The position numbers and the translations under genes are program-made. Below, piece after piece: positions 20,977-31,570 of a stretch of DNA of 64,000 nucleotides. Position 1 is the stretch's first letter. Every line of letters starts with the position of its first letter. This DNA comes from Ilyonectria destructans (lineage: Eukaryota > Ascomycota > Sordariomycetes > Hypocreales > Nectriaceae): the NCBI GenBank assembly GCA_020740775.1, contig JAHEWK010000031.1, positions 62,001 through 126,000 on the forward strand, read 5' to 3'. The notes under the pieces were generated by a model. The model had not been told where the DNA came from. It did not search any database and worked only from the letters and a program-made list of their open reading frames with translations.

Positions 20977-23900
20977 GATATTCCAGGTAATTCAACTGAA
21001 TGTAAGAAAACAGGACACGGTACATGAGAGCCTAATGAACGATACGCGACTCCAAGATTTTGCAGTTGTGGCGGTCCAAGAACCACCAGCATGGAAAAGT
21101 GACGGCAAACTATTAACAGTCCCTATGGGGCATCCCAGATGGATTAAAATGGTCCCTACGATTTGGAGAGATGGCAGATGGCCGATCCGGAGCATGTTGT
21201 GGGTGAATAGGGACTTGGAGGCCAACCAAGTACCAATACAGTCCCCGGACTTGACAGCAGCAGCCATACGACTTCCGGACCGAATAATGTTGGTTGTGTC
21301 AGTGTATGTGCCGGGACGCAAGCCCCAGGCTCTTCGAAATACATGCCATACCCTGCACCAGGTGATCCTCGACCTCAGGAGCAGGACAGGGATGGCGGTG
21401 GACGTCATACTGGCCGGAGATTTTAACCAACACGACCGGCTATGGGGAGGAGACGACGTGGCCTTAGCAAGGCAAGGCGAGGCCGAACCGATCATCGACC
21501 TCATGAACGAACACGGTCTTTGCAGCCTCCTCCCGAGAGGCACAAAGACATGGCAAGGCCCCGACAAGGAAAGCACAATCGACCTGGTGCTGGCGACGGC
21601 GGAGGTGGCAGACGAAATGGTGACGTGCTCCATACACCCGACAGAACACGGATCGGACCACCGGGCGATCCAAACGACGTTCGATCTCGCGAGGCCTGAT
21701 CGGATTGTCACGGAAAGACTGTTGTTCAAGAATGCACCATGGACAGCAATTAGAACCAAGGTGGAGGACAATCTCCAAGAGCTTCCCTGGGCTGTCGGCG
21801 TGCAGGAACAGACAGACCAGTTAATGAGGGTCATCCTCGAGGCGATCCACGAGCTGACGCCCCGAGCACAACCAGTACCGTACGCGAAGTGCTGGTGGAC
21901 GAAGGATTTGACGAGACTTCGGCGGGTGTACACGTTCTGGCGGAATCAGGCTAGGGCACAGCGGCGAGCAGGTCAGGTGAGGCCCGACCTGGAAGGACGG
22001 GCCAAGGAAGCATCCAAGGAGTACCATGATGCCATCCGGAAACAGAAGAAACTGCACTGGGACGAGTTCCTAGCAGAAGATGTCAACATATGGAAGGCAG
22101 CCAAGTATTTGAAACCTGGAAAGGACATCATGGACGATAGGGTGCCCCCTTTGAAGAGACAAGACGGCTCCACCACTGTAGATAGGGTGGAGCAGGCAGA
22201 GGAGCTATTCAGCACGTTCTTCCCGCCGTTGCCGGCCAAGATTGAAGATGAAGGCGACCGACCGCAACGGACGGAAGTGCACATGCCAGACCTCACCATG
22301 GAGGAAGTTGAAGAAAAAGTGATAGCAGCGAAACCTTGGAAAGCGCCTGGAGAGGATGGTCTGCCAGCAATGGTGTGGAAACAGCTTTGGCCAGTGGTTA
22401 GATACCGTGTCTTGCACCTCTTCGACACATCCCTCAGGGATGGTGTGGTACCCCACCAGTGGAGGAGCGCGAAGATCATCCCGCTAAAGAAAGCAGACAA
22501 GGGAGACTACACAGTGGCCAAGGCATGGAGACCGATATCGCTGCTGTCAACACTGGGCAAGATACTCGAGGCAGTCGTTGCAGAGCGGATATCCTATGTA
22601 GTGGAAAGCTATGGATTGCTGCCCGCAAACCACTTCGGGGCAAGGAAGCGAAGGTCAGCCGAACAAGCACTGATACTGCTGCAGGAGCAGATCTATAAGG
22701 CATGGAGGGCCGGCAGGGTGCTCAGTCTGATCAGTTTCGACGTCAAAGGCGCTTACAATGGAGTGTTCAAAGAACGACTACTGGAGAGGCTGAAGGCGAG
22801 AGGCATACCTGGTGGACTGGTGAGATGGATTGACGCCTTCTGCTCTGGACGAATGGCCACCGTGGTGGTAAATGGGCACACGTCACAGCTACGGGAGTTG
22901 CCACAGGCAGGTCTCCCGCAAGGATCACCGCTGTCGCCGGTGTTGTTCCTGTTCTTCAATGCAGATTTGGTGCAGAGAAGAATCAACGCAAGAGGTGGCT
23001 CGATGGCATTCGTGGACGACTACTCAGCCTGGGTGGTGGGACCAACAGCGGAGGAGAATCGAGCCGGCATCCAATCAATTATAGACGAAGCACTGGGCTG
23101 GGAAAGACGGAGCGGTGCGACGTTTAACGGAGACAAAACGGCCATCGTGCATTTCACGCGAAACGCCGCGCGTACCAGCGACAAACCGTTCATGATCAAA
23201 GGAAAAGTAGTCAAGCCCAAGACCAGCGCCAAGATCCTGGGAGTGGTCATGGACGCGAAACTACGATACAAGGAACACATAGCTAAAGCTGCCGCAAAGG
23301 GGCTCTCGGCCGCTATGTGTTTGAAAAGACTGAAAACGTTGTCACCGCGGACGGCGAGACAACTGTTCGTAGCAACAGTGGCTCCCACCATGGACTATGC
23401 GTCTAGCGTGTGGGCGCACTCATGCGGCATTAGAGAAGCCGCTTGGCTGGACAAAGCACAGATGGTTGGAGCACAGGCGATCACGGGAGCTTTCCGGACC
23501 GTGGCAACAGCGGTGGCCGAGGCCGAAGCTAGCATCCAACCGGTGCAAGAACGGCATGCGCAAGCGGCAACAAGGTTTTGGATCAACCTCCGGACCCTTC
23601 CCAGGACACACCCGTTGGCGACACTGAAGGTGAAAGTGTGTCGCCGATTCGTATCGCCGATGCAGAGGATTGCTCGGATACAAGGGGAGACAGCCACTGA
23701 ACGAATGGAGATCATTCGAGAATACGCGCTACCGCCATGGCGAGACCGTATCTTGGTGTCGTGCGACCCTGACCGGGAGAGAGCGGTGGAAGCAGCAAAT
23801 AGGGTGGACGGCATAGTCATTGCCACCTGCTCCTCACAGAGAAGGGGCATGGTAGGCATGGGAGGTGTCGTACGAGATACGGCGATCAACAATGCTGACG

Positions 23901-24730
23901 AGGATGTGGCCAGCTACTCTATCACTCTCGGGTCGAGGGAGGAGCTGAACCCATACATAGCCGAGCTGGGAGCTATAGAGATGGCCCTGAGATGCATGCC
24001 ATTCGGACTGCGTCGACGGAATATCATCGTCATGACGAGCAACCGCTCCGCACTAGAAGCCATACGGCGGCCGCGACAACAGTCCGGTCAACAGACCATT
24101 CGGCAAATCTACAAGCATGTCAACCGTCTTGAAGACGAGGGCAACTCTCTCCAGGTGATGTGGGTTCCAGCAGGAGAGGAAGACTTCGCACTAGGACCAA
24201 AAGCCAAAGCAGCAGCCCGGAAGGCCACTGAAAGTGAATGCAGACCAGATAAGCCGCCGTATCAAGCAAGATCCACGAGGATAAGACTAGCCATAACCAA
24301 GCAGCGGCAACCAACGACATCGCCGGGAAGAATCGGAAAATACTCGAAGATGATAGACACGGCACTACCTGGCAAGCATACCCGTACTCTATATGACCTG
24401 CTGAAGAGGAAAGAAGCAGAGGTGCTGGTCCAGCTCCGCACCGGAATGGCAAGACTAAATAGCTTTCTGCACAACATCGGCGCAGTGGAATCGGATATGT
24501 GCGAATGTGGTCAAGCATCCGAGACAGTTGCGCATTTTCTATTCAGATGCACAAAGTGGACAAAGCAACGGGAAGGCGTGCTGAAATGCCCACAAACAAA
24601 GATGGGAAACCTCTCGTTCTTCTTGGGAGGAAAGGCAGCGTCTGACGATGACAAATGGGCACCAGATATGCGGGCAGTACGGGCAACGATCAAATTTGCC
24701 ATTGCAACGGGGAGGCTTAACATGGACTAG
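20969..24730 (+). CDS. LINE ORF2: endonuclease, reverse transcriptase, RNase H, 1253 aa
   Basis: The frame is open further upstream (from 20657), but the ATG at 20969 overlapping the ORF1 stop is the sensible start. The N-terminal APE-type endonuclease has QLNVRK, VAVQEPPAW, ILAGDFNQHD and GSDHRAI. The reverse transcriptase follows: ISFDVKGAYNGVF, LPQAGLPQGSPLSPVLF and the catalytic box AFVDDY. Next is an RNase H-like segment (GMGGVVRD, AELGAIEMAL, VMTSNRSALEAI), then a C-terminal Cys-His knuckle (MCECGQASETVAHFLFRC). Domain order and the RNase H point to the Tad clade. The RNase H active site looks diverged: Asn replaces the usual Asp in TSNRSAL. It would nick the target and prime cDNA there. 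Confidence 0.93.
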   Translation: MSRIFQVIQLNVRKQDTVHESLMNDTRLQDFAVVAVQEPPAWKSDGKLLTVPMGHPRWIKMVPTIWRDGRWPIRSMLWVNRDLEANQVPIQSPDLTAAAIRLPDRIMLVVSVYVPGRKPQALRNTCHTLHQVILDLRSRTGMAVDVILAGDFNQHDRLWGGDDVALARQGEAEPIIDLMNEHGLCSLLPRGTKTWQGPDKESTIDLVLATAEVADEMVTCSIHPTEHGSDHRAIQTTFDLARPDRIVTERLLFKNAPWTAIRTKVEDNLQELPWAVGVQEQTDQLMRVILEAIHELTPRAQPVPYAKCWWTKDLTRLRRVYTFWRNQARAQRRAGQVRPDLEGRAKEASKEYHDAIRKQKKLHWDEFLAEDVNIWKAAKYLKPGKDIMDDRVPPLKRQDGSTTVDRVEQAEELFSTFFPPLPAKIEDEGDRPQRTEVHMPDLTMEEVEEKVIAAKPWKAPGEDGLPAMVWKQLWPVVRYRVLHLFDTSLRDGVVPHQWRSAKIIPLKKADKGDYTVAKAWRPISLLSTLGKILEAVVAERISYVVESYGLLPANHFGARKRRSAEQALILLQEQIYKAWRAGRVLSLISFDVKGAYNGVFKERLLERLKARGIPGGLVRWIDAFCSGRMATVVVNGHTSQLRELPQAGLPQGSPLSPVLFLFFNADLVQRRINARGGSMAFVDDYSAWVVGPTAEENRAGIQSIIDEALGWERRSGATFNGDKTAIVHFTRNAARTSDKPFMIKGKVVKPKTSAKILGVVMDAKLRYKEHIAKAAAKGLSAAMCLKRLKTLSPRTARQLFVATVAPTMDYASSVWAHSCGIREAAWLDKAQMVGAQAITGAFRTVATAVAEAEASIQPVQERHAQAATRFWINLRTLPRTHPLATLKVKVCRRFVSPMQRIARIQGETATERMEIIREYALPPWRDRILVSCDPDRERAVEAANRVDGIVIATCSSQRRGMVGMGGVVRDTAINNADEDVASYSITLGSREELNPYIAELGAIEMALRCMPFGLRRRNIIVMTSNRSALEAIRRPRQQSGQQTIRQIYKHVNRLEDEGNSLQVMWVPAGEEDFALGPKAKAAARKATESECRPDKPPYQARSTRIRLAITKQRQPTTSPGRIGKYSKMIDTALPGKHTRTLYDLLKRKEAEVLVQLRTGMARLNSFLHNIGAVESDMCECGQASETVAHFLFRCTKWTKQREGVLKCPQTKMGNLSFFLGGKAASDDDKWAPDMRAVRATIKFAIATGRLNMD

Positions 24731-25015
24731 AAGCCTCAGGCACACTAAGTATGCAGATCAATCCCTACTAACATCATACAGTCTCATTTTGACAGACCGG
24801 GCTTCAGCTGCTGAGGATAGGATGCTGAACACTTGGGGAAATTGGCCTTCAAGCAGGCCTGTCACGACATATACACCAGATTGGACCAGTTAGTAAAAGT
24901 GAAATTTTGGGGCTTCGGGTGATTATGGAAGAACTGTACGAAACGAAAATAGCTTAGCGCAAAGGCCCTCTGGGGTGTGTCCCCCCGGGCGAAATAAAAT
25001 CCTTACCTTACCTGT

Positions 25016-25611
25016 TGGAAGAACTGAATTAAAGGTCCTTCAATTGCAAGAAGTACAATCACAATAATAACTACTTTCTCATCAAGTGCACTCAGCATTC
25101 CTGCGCAATCCAACAACAAGTGAGAGTGATCAACCATTGGTCCCTGCTTTCAGTTCTCTTCTTCTAACCGCGTACCTCGTATCTTGGACCACGACATGGC
25201 CCGAGACAGGGTCTCTCAGCATGATCACCGACCAAGAAAGCTTGTTGCCGAATGGTAGACCCTTTACTGACAATCCCTACACCGCAACATATCCCCTGAT
25301 GAGGCAATCACCGAGGAGCCCAAATGAGTGGATTGTGAAATAGTTCGGTTTTTTTTCAAGTATCACGCTGGCTTTCTCTATGAATTAATAAGAATTCTAT
25401 TACATGCAGTATCGTGGTACATTTCCTAGGGATCTTTATTCCTTTGTGTAACCTACACTGGATAATGACCAAGTCCTCGCGAACTTTGGCCTCCCTGGCG
25501 CCACATCCGGCTCTAGTTTGCGTCTCTTGCCATTGCTGCGCGCCCCCGTGCACTTGTTCAGGGAAATGTCCCTACATATACAGTGCCCTTAAATTTCTCC
25601 CTGCAGATCTG
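25016..25611. other. No supported gene
   Basis: This separates the LINE tail from the 3' end of the membrane protein gene. The open frames (25086-25343 and 25414-25686) are short and motif-free; the second overlaps the neighbouring gene antisense. It probably holds the 3' UTR of the membrane protein gene. Confidence 0.5.
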
Positions 25612-26508
25612 TTAAACATGCCGCGCCTGATAGCGTCCATCGAAGATATGATCTTTCGAGGCATTTTTGCCGACACCATCGGCTAGGATGACGCCGCCGG
25701 GATACGAGTGTGGTGAGTCCCCGCTCTGGATGTCGAGGGAATGGAAGTTGCCTATGCTCAGTCGTGTGAAGGCGAGGAGTTCGTTGAGGATGATAAATTC
25801 GATCTTCAGCTTGATGCTGTAGACCACGGGCTTATATGTGGTCTGAATCTGGAAGTGGTTGGTGTACTCGGTAGCCATGAGACTACTGTCAAGTACTACA
25901 GTAACGACGAAGAGGATAGCAAGGTGCCGGGCCATCCTGCGACCTTCGGCACCCTTGACTGCGAGGATGGGCTTAAGGGCGGAGGTGGCTTCCCAAAGAT
26001 ACAGGCCTGAGATGATGGATTCCTGGGTCGAGAAGCCGGCCAACTGGATTTTTTCGTAGATATTAAAAGCGTTGAGAAAAGGTGCAGGATTCCCGCTGTT
26101 ACTGGCGAGAAAGAGGATGGAGACAGGGATGTGGAGGATGCAGAAGTTGGTGATGATCATGTAGCGCACAAAGCGCAACTTGGTGGGATCGGAGACGACC
26201 AGGCCGAGTCGCGAATAAAGCACGACAGATTGGCCTGTGACCATGCACCACCAGCCGAGAACCGTGACAACGCACATGGGGAAATTGGGTGCGAGGGCGA
26301 AGAAACGCAGGAAGACGGCGATGGCGTGGATGAGGATGCCAAAGATGGCGACCAGCATGCTCCAAAAGTACAGGCCGCGTCGGCTCCTGAAGATGCAAAA
26401 GACCCAGATGGAGATCTCGACGGTGTTGTAGAGGGCGATGCCGAAAAAGGTGACAATGACCAGGGCGATGGGCAGAGAGATCTGGATGAGCCCGGTCTCG
26501 CCGGCCAT
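25612..26508 (-). CDS. Integral membrane protein, seven-span, DUF7703-like
   Basis: A host gene of 298 aa from the ATG at 26508 (MAGETGLIQISLPIAL). The upstream ATG at 26685 adds a Ser-rich stretch that looks like 5' UTR. About seven hydrophobic spans follow: SLPIALVIVTFFGIALYN, FWSMLVAIFGILIHAIAVFL, CVVTVLGWWCMVTGQSVVL, ITNFCILHIPVSILFLAS, an amphipathic SGLYLWEATSALKPIL, LAILFVVTVVLDSSLM, and IKLKIEFIILNELL. The pattern, with GLYFWSMLV early on and a SLYSRL-like VLYSRLGLVV, fits the fungal DUF7703 family, whose function is unknown. Single exon, no stop. The tail is polar and probably cytosolic. Family call is from memory of the pattern, hence moderate confidence. Confidence 0.72.
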   Translation of the reverse strand: MAGETGLIQISLPIALVIVTFFGIALYNTVEISIWVFCIFRSRRGLYFWSMLVAIFGILIHAIAVFLRFFALAPNFPMCVVTVLGWWCMVTGQSVVLYSRLGLVVSDPTKLRFVRYMIITNFCILHIPVSILFLASNSGNPAPFLNAFNIYEKIQLAGFSTQESIISGLYLWEATSALKPILAVKGAEGRRMARHLAILFVVTVVLDSSLMATEYTNHFQIQTTYKPVVYSIKLKIEFIILNELLAFTRLSIGNFHSLDIQSGDSPHSYPGGVILADGVGKNASKDHIFDGRYQARHV

Positions 26509-26685
26509 GGTTGCGAGGGTCGAGACGCGTGAAGCGTCATGGGGGGTTGTGAAGCCTGTCTGCGCGCTGGGGCTGCATCTCGAAGTCGCGTCTTGAGATA
26601 AGGGGGAGAGAGAGCTGTGGGAACAGCTACTAGAGCTGTAGATCTCCCCAGTATATATCAGGCACGGGTAGATAGACGCAAGCAC

Positions 26686-28130
26686 GGATCACATACGATC
26701 CGGCAAGTATCATCAAAATGAGAGGAGAAACTTAGGGAAAGAAAGAAGAGCTGGGACGGGAGCGAATTCAAGGTGGGCGAGTCAAAACAACGCCGTTGAT
26801 TTATTTTGGTGGCTGGCCTAACGCTCAGGAGACTGAGGGAGGCAATGGAGGGTCTGCCAAGGAGCTCATGGGAGACCAGGGAGACAACCGAAAAGCTTCT
26901 TCCCCCCTGTGTCCCACAGCTGTCACGAATGAATCACCGTGCGTAGCTCTAGTGGCGGCGCCACCTTCGCTTTCCCCGAGTCCTCCAATCCTCCCCACCC
27001 CCCTCAAGCCCTCAAGCCCTCTGCCATGCATGACTCACATCATCAATGCGAATCCGACAGCTCATAATTGGGTGTTCCAGAGGCCCCCCGAACCACTCCC
27101 TTTCAGGCTTTGTGTAGTTTTTGGCGCAAGAACGGCCATGGAACGTCCTGCCTGCCTGTCCCTGAGTCTTGAGCCGAACAGGGGCTTGTTTTTAGATGCA
27201 TTCAACAGCATTGTCCCTTGGTAGCTGAACCGCAAGGGTCTGGTCTGGAGCTCTCTCGCCCATCTGCTTCTGGTTAGCACTGATCTACGGGGATCCGGAG
27301 CATTGGAATAGCGTCGTCACCACCCATCGTTACCGAACGCACATGCCCTTACCCTCAGTCCATTAGCGTAGTCCGCAAGCTAGAACGGGCCATCCCAATT
27401 TTGTCTAGCAATCGCCTTGGTTTGTGTCTTTAAAAGCTCAAGTATAGTAGTCAATCTGGGACCGCTTTTTTGTGCGTGACATTGGCGTCATATACGCGAC
27501 TCAGTATAGGGTAGGGGGAATACATCGGAAGCTTCATCCGCTCGTCGCTCCATAGCATGTTTACGGGGACTCGTTGGGCTCGCGTTAGCTGGAAAGGACA
27601 GCTGTACGGATGAGTCGGCCAATGGAATGTGAATATTGAGAGTATTGAGCAAAACGCCACGCGTTTAATTGAACAACAGCTTAAGTAACGTTTTCTGCGC
27701 CTCCACTCTGATGACGACGACCACGAAGTGGAATCCTTGACCAAGCCATCCTTTACTCTTCCCTAATTGACGTCAATGGAAGTGTCGTAGCGGGTGTGGG
27801 GATATTATCCAATTCCCAAAGACCCAAAGATGTCATTTTTGACAACGCTGATTTCATTATTTAGGTTCAAAGGAGAAATGATCTACGTGCGGTTGTCTCA
27901 ATGAAAAATGAACAATTATCGAATAACAGCTCAGTGTGTTGATTGAAGTCGTTCCTTCAACCTTTCTACTTCCTCGCTAAAGACACTGTCAATCCAAGCA
28001 ATGCCCCGAAGTATCTCAAGAACCCCGTGCCAGTCGAGCTCATGTGTACGCATAAGAGATTCGATGCGAGACAGAATCACTGATTTATTATCTTCCTCTT
28101 CGTCAGCCACAACCGAAACTACCAAAACCC
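26686..28130. other. Intergenic, no supported gene
   Basis: Open frames at 26796-27224, 27451-27744 and 27931-28191 have no recognised motif. The first lies just upstream of the membrane protein gene and may be its promoter. A minus-strand frame of 86 codons ending at 27931 reads as plausible protein but is uncharacterised and runs into the hAT-4 terminus. Confidence 0.5.
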
Positions 28131-29704
28131 CATACATGGGCACTTTCGTTCGTTCGTTCGTTCGTTCGTTCCGTTTAAAACGTTTATGCATGTTAAATCG
28201 TTTAACCGTTTAAGGGCATTGTTGGAACATGACCCTGTATAACGAAACCTCTGATAGATTGATATCCGGACCTTAGTCAGAAGGGGGGGGTATGATAACC
28301 CCTCTTCCGGCCGATCCGGGATGACGAGGACAAGCAATCATCAACATCATCATCACTGTATTGATCCCTATCCATTTGATCGAATTGACCGTAACGGATT
28401 CATCAGGCATCATAAAACCGTTTGAACGGTTAAACGATTTTCCAGCCCTGGCACTCGAAAAATCTTTCAAAATGTCAAGTTCCGGAGACCTTCGCTTAGG
28501 TCAAGGGCAAGGATCACGACCATCGTGAATAGCTTCACGGTCAGCGTGAACGCTACACCATACCTAGCGTCAGGTAACAGCCTGCTGCCTATTAGATCGG
28601 CAGACTGAACACAGGTATAAGAGACCGACTCTCGTCGCTCCTTAGATAGAAGAGATGGTCCTCAATCTACACTGATCTTTTGTTCAATGTCTGCATTCGT
28701 GTATCGGTGCTAGGTTGACACAAAACCCATTGATATCGGGTCTCAATCCATGATACCAAATTCAAAATCTCGCCTTTTAACTACCAATATGTCATCTGAC
28801 ACATCGTCTATTATTGGTGCTACAGAAAACCCCCCAGATGTCAATGGATTGCCGTCAAACTTCCTCTCAATTATGGACATCACGAAGGACCGTTCAAATA
28901 CACGCGGACGCAAGACTGGAGGTAAAACCATCTATACTTGCACTGTGTGTGGAGATAAACGATACGACCATAAGGCAAATGCTGCCAATCACGTCAGAAA
29001 CAACCATCCCGTCGCATCCAGATCCACCAGGTCTGTCTCGGGCACCCAGCGCTCAATCTCGGCACATTTTCGCCCTGTAGCAAGCGAGGACGCACTTCGA
29101 AATGCCTTCAACCCGCAAGCATATCAGGAAGCATTGATCAGCATACTCACGCGTCGGAGAGTGCCCTTTTCGGCTATTGAATGGGACGAGTTTCAACAAC
29201 TAGCTCTCGCGTGTAACCCATACATCAAAGACTCCCTCATTACCTCACGGCGTACGATGGTCCGATATATTGCAGCAAACTATGATTTTTACAGCAGCGA
29301 GATCAAGGACAGTCTCACCACCGCGTCAAGTCCGATTCATATCTCAACAGACCTCTGGACATCACCGCATAGACATTCTCTACTTGCTGTGTGTGCACAA
29401 TGGGTAGATAAAGACTACAAGCTTCGTAAGGCACTACTATCTCTACCAGAATGTGCAGAGAGTCATTCTGGAGAAGCTCAAGCGCAGGCTGTTATCGATA
29501 CTTCAGAGAAGTACGGGATACAGTCAAAACTTGGTTGGCACACGGGTGACAACGCGACATCAAACGACACATGTCTTGAGTCTATACAACGCAAGCTAAT
29601 GAGTAGACACAAGGTTAGTTAACTACGCAGTTTAGGCTATAGGCTGACATTGAGTAGATTAAATTCAACGCAAAAGGACGTCGTATACGCTGTATCGCGC
29701 ATAT

Positions 29705-29920
29705 TGTGAAAGGCCTCTAGTGAGTTGATTCAACTAACTAGTCCCTATGCTGTTTACTTTCAAGATGAAGAAAGGAAAGAATCTAAATACAAACTGGGTG
29801 CGTGAAGACGCGTTATATCTTCTTTAATATAGAAGATTCGAGAATCAACTCGATGGCGCTGTGGAGAAGAATTCGGGCTTGGCGGCAGAGCCGCCAGCCA
29901 AGTGGGCCTGACCCGTTACA
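29705..29920 (-). repeat. 3' LTR of the gypsy element
   Basis: 216 bp, in plus orientation starting TGTGAAAGGCC and ending CCCGTTACA. It appears the same as 35103-35318 throughout. It contains an internal hairpin, CTTGGCGGCAG..CCGCCAGCCAAG (about 29877-29901). It is preceded on the coding strand by the polypurine tract. Confidence 0.95.
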
Positions 29921-31570
29921 TTACCCCCCTCCTCCAGAGTTGGCGTGTATCTCACGATGATTTTCGAAGTTGACTCTCTTCTTCTTCCGCTTTGTCCATT
30001 GTTTCCATGCATCCGTATGCCGTACAGCACTGAGATGCTCCCACGTGGGTCTCGAATAGTCCACCCACTTCACGAGCACCTTCTTGTGCGTGCCTTCCTT
30101 CTTTTCATCGAGGATGCGTTCAACGAGGTACATCTCTTGACCGTCCACCAGCACTGGTGGGGCGCTCTCGTGATCGACCTGCTGTGATGGTAGCGGGTCG
30201 TCAGGGACGGGCCGGAGCAAATCCACATGGAATACTGGGTGTATGCGTCCGGGCACGTCTAACTTGTAGGCGTGTGGGTTAATCTCCTCGACCACTTGGT
30301 ATTTTGCATGTAGCCAGTCCAGCTTCTTACAAGGCCGTGACGTCTTGACGTTCTTCAGATTAAGGTATACCCAGTCTCCAGGCTTGTAGCGGGGCGAGGC
30401 AGTTCTGTGCCTGTTGGCTTGGGCTTGCTGTATCTCTTGGGCCATAGCTATTGCAGCTTGCGCAAACTCTGTGGCGTCCTGAAGTCTCTGGATGAAGTCT
30501 TCTGCCATAACCTCGCCCTCCCTCGCATCTTCTGCTCTTCGATCCTCGACTAGCTGAATTGGCTCGTTGTGGTAGCCGTGCATGAAGAAGAACGGGCTTA
30601 GGCCGGTAGAGGCCGCGTCCCTCTCGTTGATTGTTGCCATGGCTATTGGTAGCAGGTCTAGCCAATTCTCTTGGAGATAGTTTGTCCATATTCGTAGGAT
30701 CTTCTCAACCTCTTGGTTCATTCGCTCCGTCGCTCCATCCGTCTGTGGGTGGTACGCCGTCGATAGCCGCTGCTCGATCTGCAGCAGTTTGCAGAAGTGC
30801 TTCCACATGTCGCTGACAAACTGGGGCCCACGGTCACTGGTTATGGCTGTTGGAATACCATGGACCGGGTAGTGCCGTTCGAAGAGTCTCTTAGCAACCG
30901 CTTCCGAGGAGATATCGCTCATGCCTTCGAGTTCGACGCCTTTGGTAAGCCGGTCTGTGACTACCATGCAGTTCGTCGCGCCATCCCGTCCCGATGGTGG
31001 GAGGTCCGTAATGAAGTCGATAGTGACCTCGCTCCATATTCGTTGCGGAATGGGTAATGGCTTCAGGAGCCCTCTCTTCGTGTCTCTCCAAATGGTGTTC
31101 CTTCCGCAGACCTCACAGTTACGCACGAATTGGCGTACTTCGCTAGCTGCGCCCGGCCAAAAGAAGCGTCTCGACAGAATAGAGTACGTAAGGTCTCTCC
31201 CCGGGTGCCCGGTAATGTGGGAGTCGTGTGTTGCTTGAATAATCTTCGTGCGCAGCGGCTCAGAGTTGGGTATCCAGACACGATTCCGGAAGCATAGGAG
31301 ACCTTTGTCATCCAGTGAGCATTCTGAGATACTCACAACCTTCTCCTTTTGCAACTGTGTCGGTAAGTTCTTCTCTCCATTCGCTACTAGCTTCGTGAGT
31401 TCCTGGTAGAGCTTGTCCTCTCGGCGTGCGGCGTCCCAAAGTTGCTGCAATTCCTGGTCCTCGAATAGCCTGATATCCTTTTCGAAATCAAACTCCAGGG
31501 CGCCCTCAGTGTTGGTGGAAACTGTCGAGATGCGTACCCTTCTAAGATGGTCGTCCTGAAAGAGCCTCAT
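29921..31570 (-). CDS. Gypsy integrase with chromodomain, 549 aa
   Basis: Inserts retrotransposon cDNA. Starting at the ATG at 31570 (MRLFQDDH), which overlaps the stop of the upstream frame as ATGA. An H2C2 zinc finger (H-SHITGH..CEVCG) leads to the catalytic core: first Asp in VTIDFITDLP, second in AITSDRGPQF, Glu in HPQTDGATERMNQEVE. The GPY/F-like region is WVYLNLKNVKTSRPCKKLD. The C-terminal chromodomain MYLVERILDEK..VLVKWVDY..PTWEHL would target histone H3K9-methylated chromatin. In most chromoviruses this is fused to RT; here it is in another frame, so expression needs reinitiation or frameshifting. Confidence 0.9.
   Translation of the reverse strand: MRLFQDDHLRRVRISTVSTNTEGALEFDFEKDIRLFEDQELQQLWDAARREDKLYQELTKLVANGEKNLPTQLQKEKVVSISECSLDDKGLLCFRNRVWIPNSEPLRTKIIQATHDSHITGHPGRDLTYSILSRRFFWPGAASEVRQFVRNCEVCGRNTIWRDTKRGLLKPLPIPQRIWSEVTIDFITDLPPSGRDGATNCMVVTDRLTKGVELEGMSDISSEAVAKRLFERHYPVHGIPTAITSDRGPQFVSDMWKHFCKLLQIEQRLSTAYHPQTDGATERMNQEVEKILRIWTNYLQENWLDLLPIAMATINERDAASTGLSPFFFMHGYHNEPIQLVEDRRAEDAREGEVMAEDFIQRLQDATEFAQAAIAMAQEIQQAQANRHRTASPRYKPGDWVYLNLKNVKTSRPCKKLDWLHAKYQVVEEINPHAYKLDVPGRIHPVFHVDLLRPVPDDPLPSQQVDHESAPPVLVDGQEMYLVERILDEKKEGTHKKVLVKWVDYSRPTWEHLSAVRHTDAWKQWTKRKKKRVNFENHREIHANSGGGG

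Larger units (their letters stand above)
19540..25015 (+). mobile_element. Tad-like non-LTR retrotransposon (LINE), complete coding
   Basis: Two overlapping frames (gag-like ORF1 and an EN-RT-RNase H ORF2) are followed by a 3' region with a GGGGTGTGTCCCCCC hairpin, AATAAAA and a CCTTACCTTACCT tail near 24970-25014, as seen at LINE 3' ends. The 5' end is placed roughly at 19540. Target duplications were not identified. No stops interrupt either frame, so this copy may be young. Confidence 0.85.

Noticed and set aside
26131..26540. Long open frames antisense and out of phase to the membrane protein gene
   Set aside because: Shadows of a GC-biased coding region; acidic or Ser/Pro composition with no motif.
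28146..28170. CGTTCGTTCGTT microsatellite as a telomere-like repeat
   Set aside because: Not the fungal telomere unit TTAGGG; it belongs to the hAT-4 subterminal region.
27931..28191. 86-codon minus-strand frame that might continue the truncated hAT-5 gene across hAT-4
   Set aside because: Its sequence does not resemble a hAT dimerisation domain, and there is no matching target duplication, so continuity is not supported.
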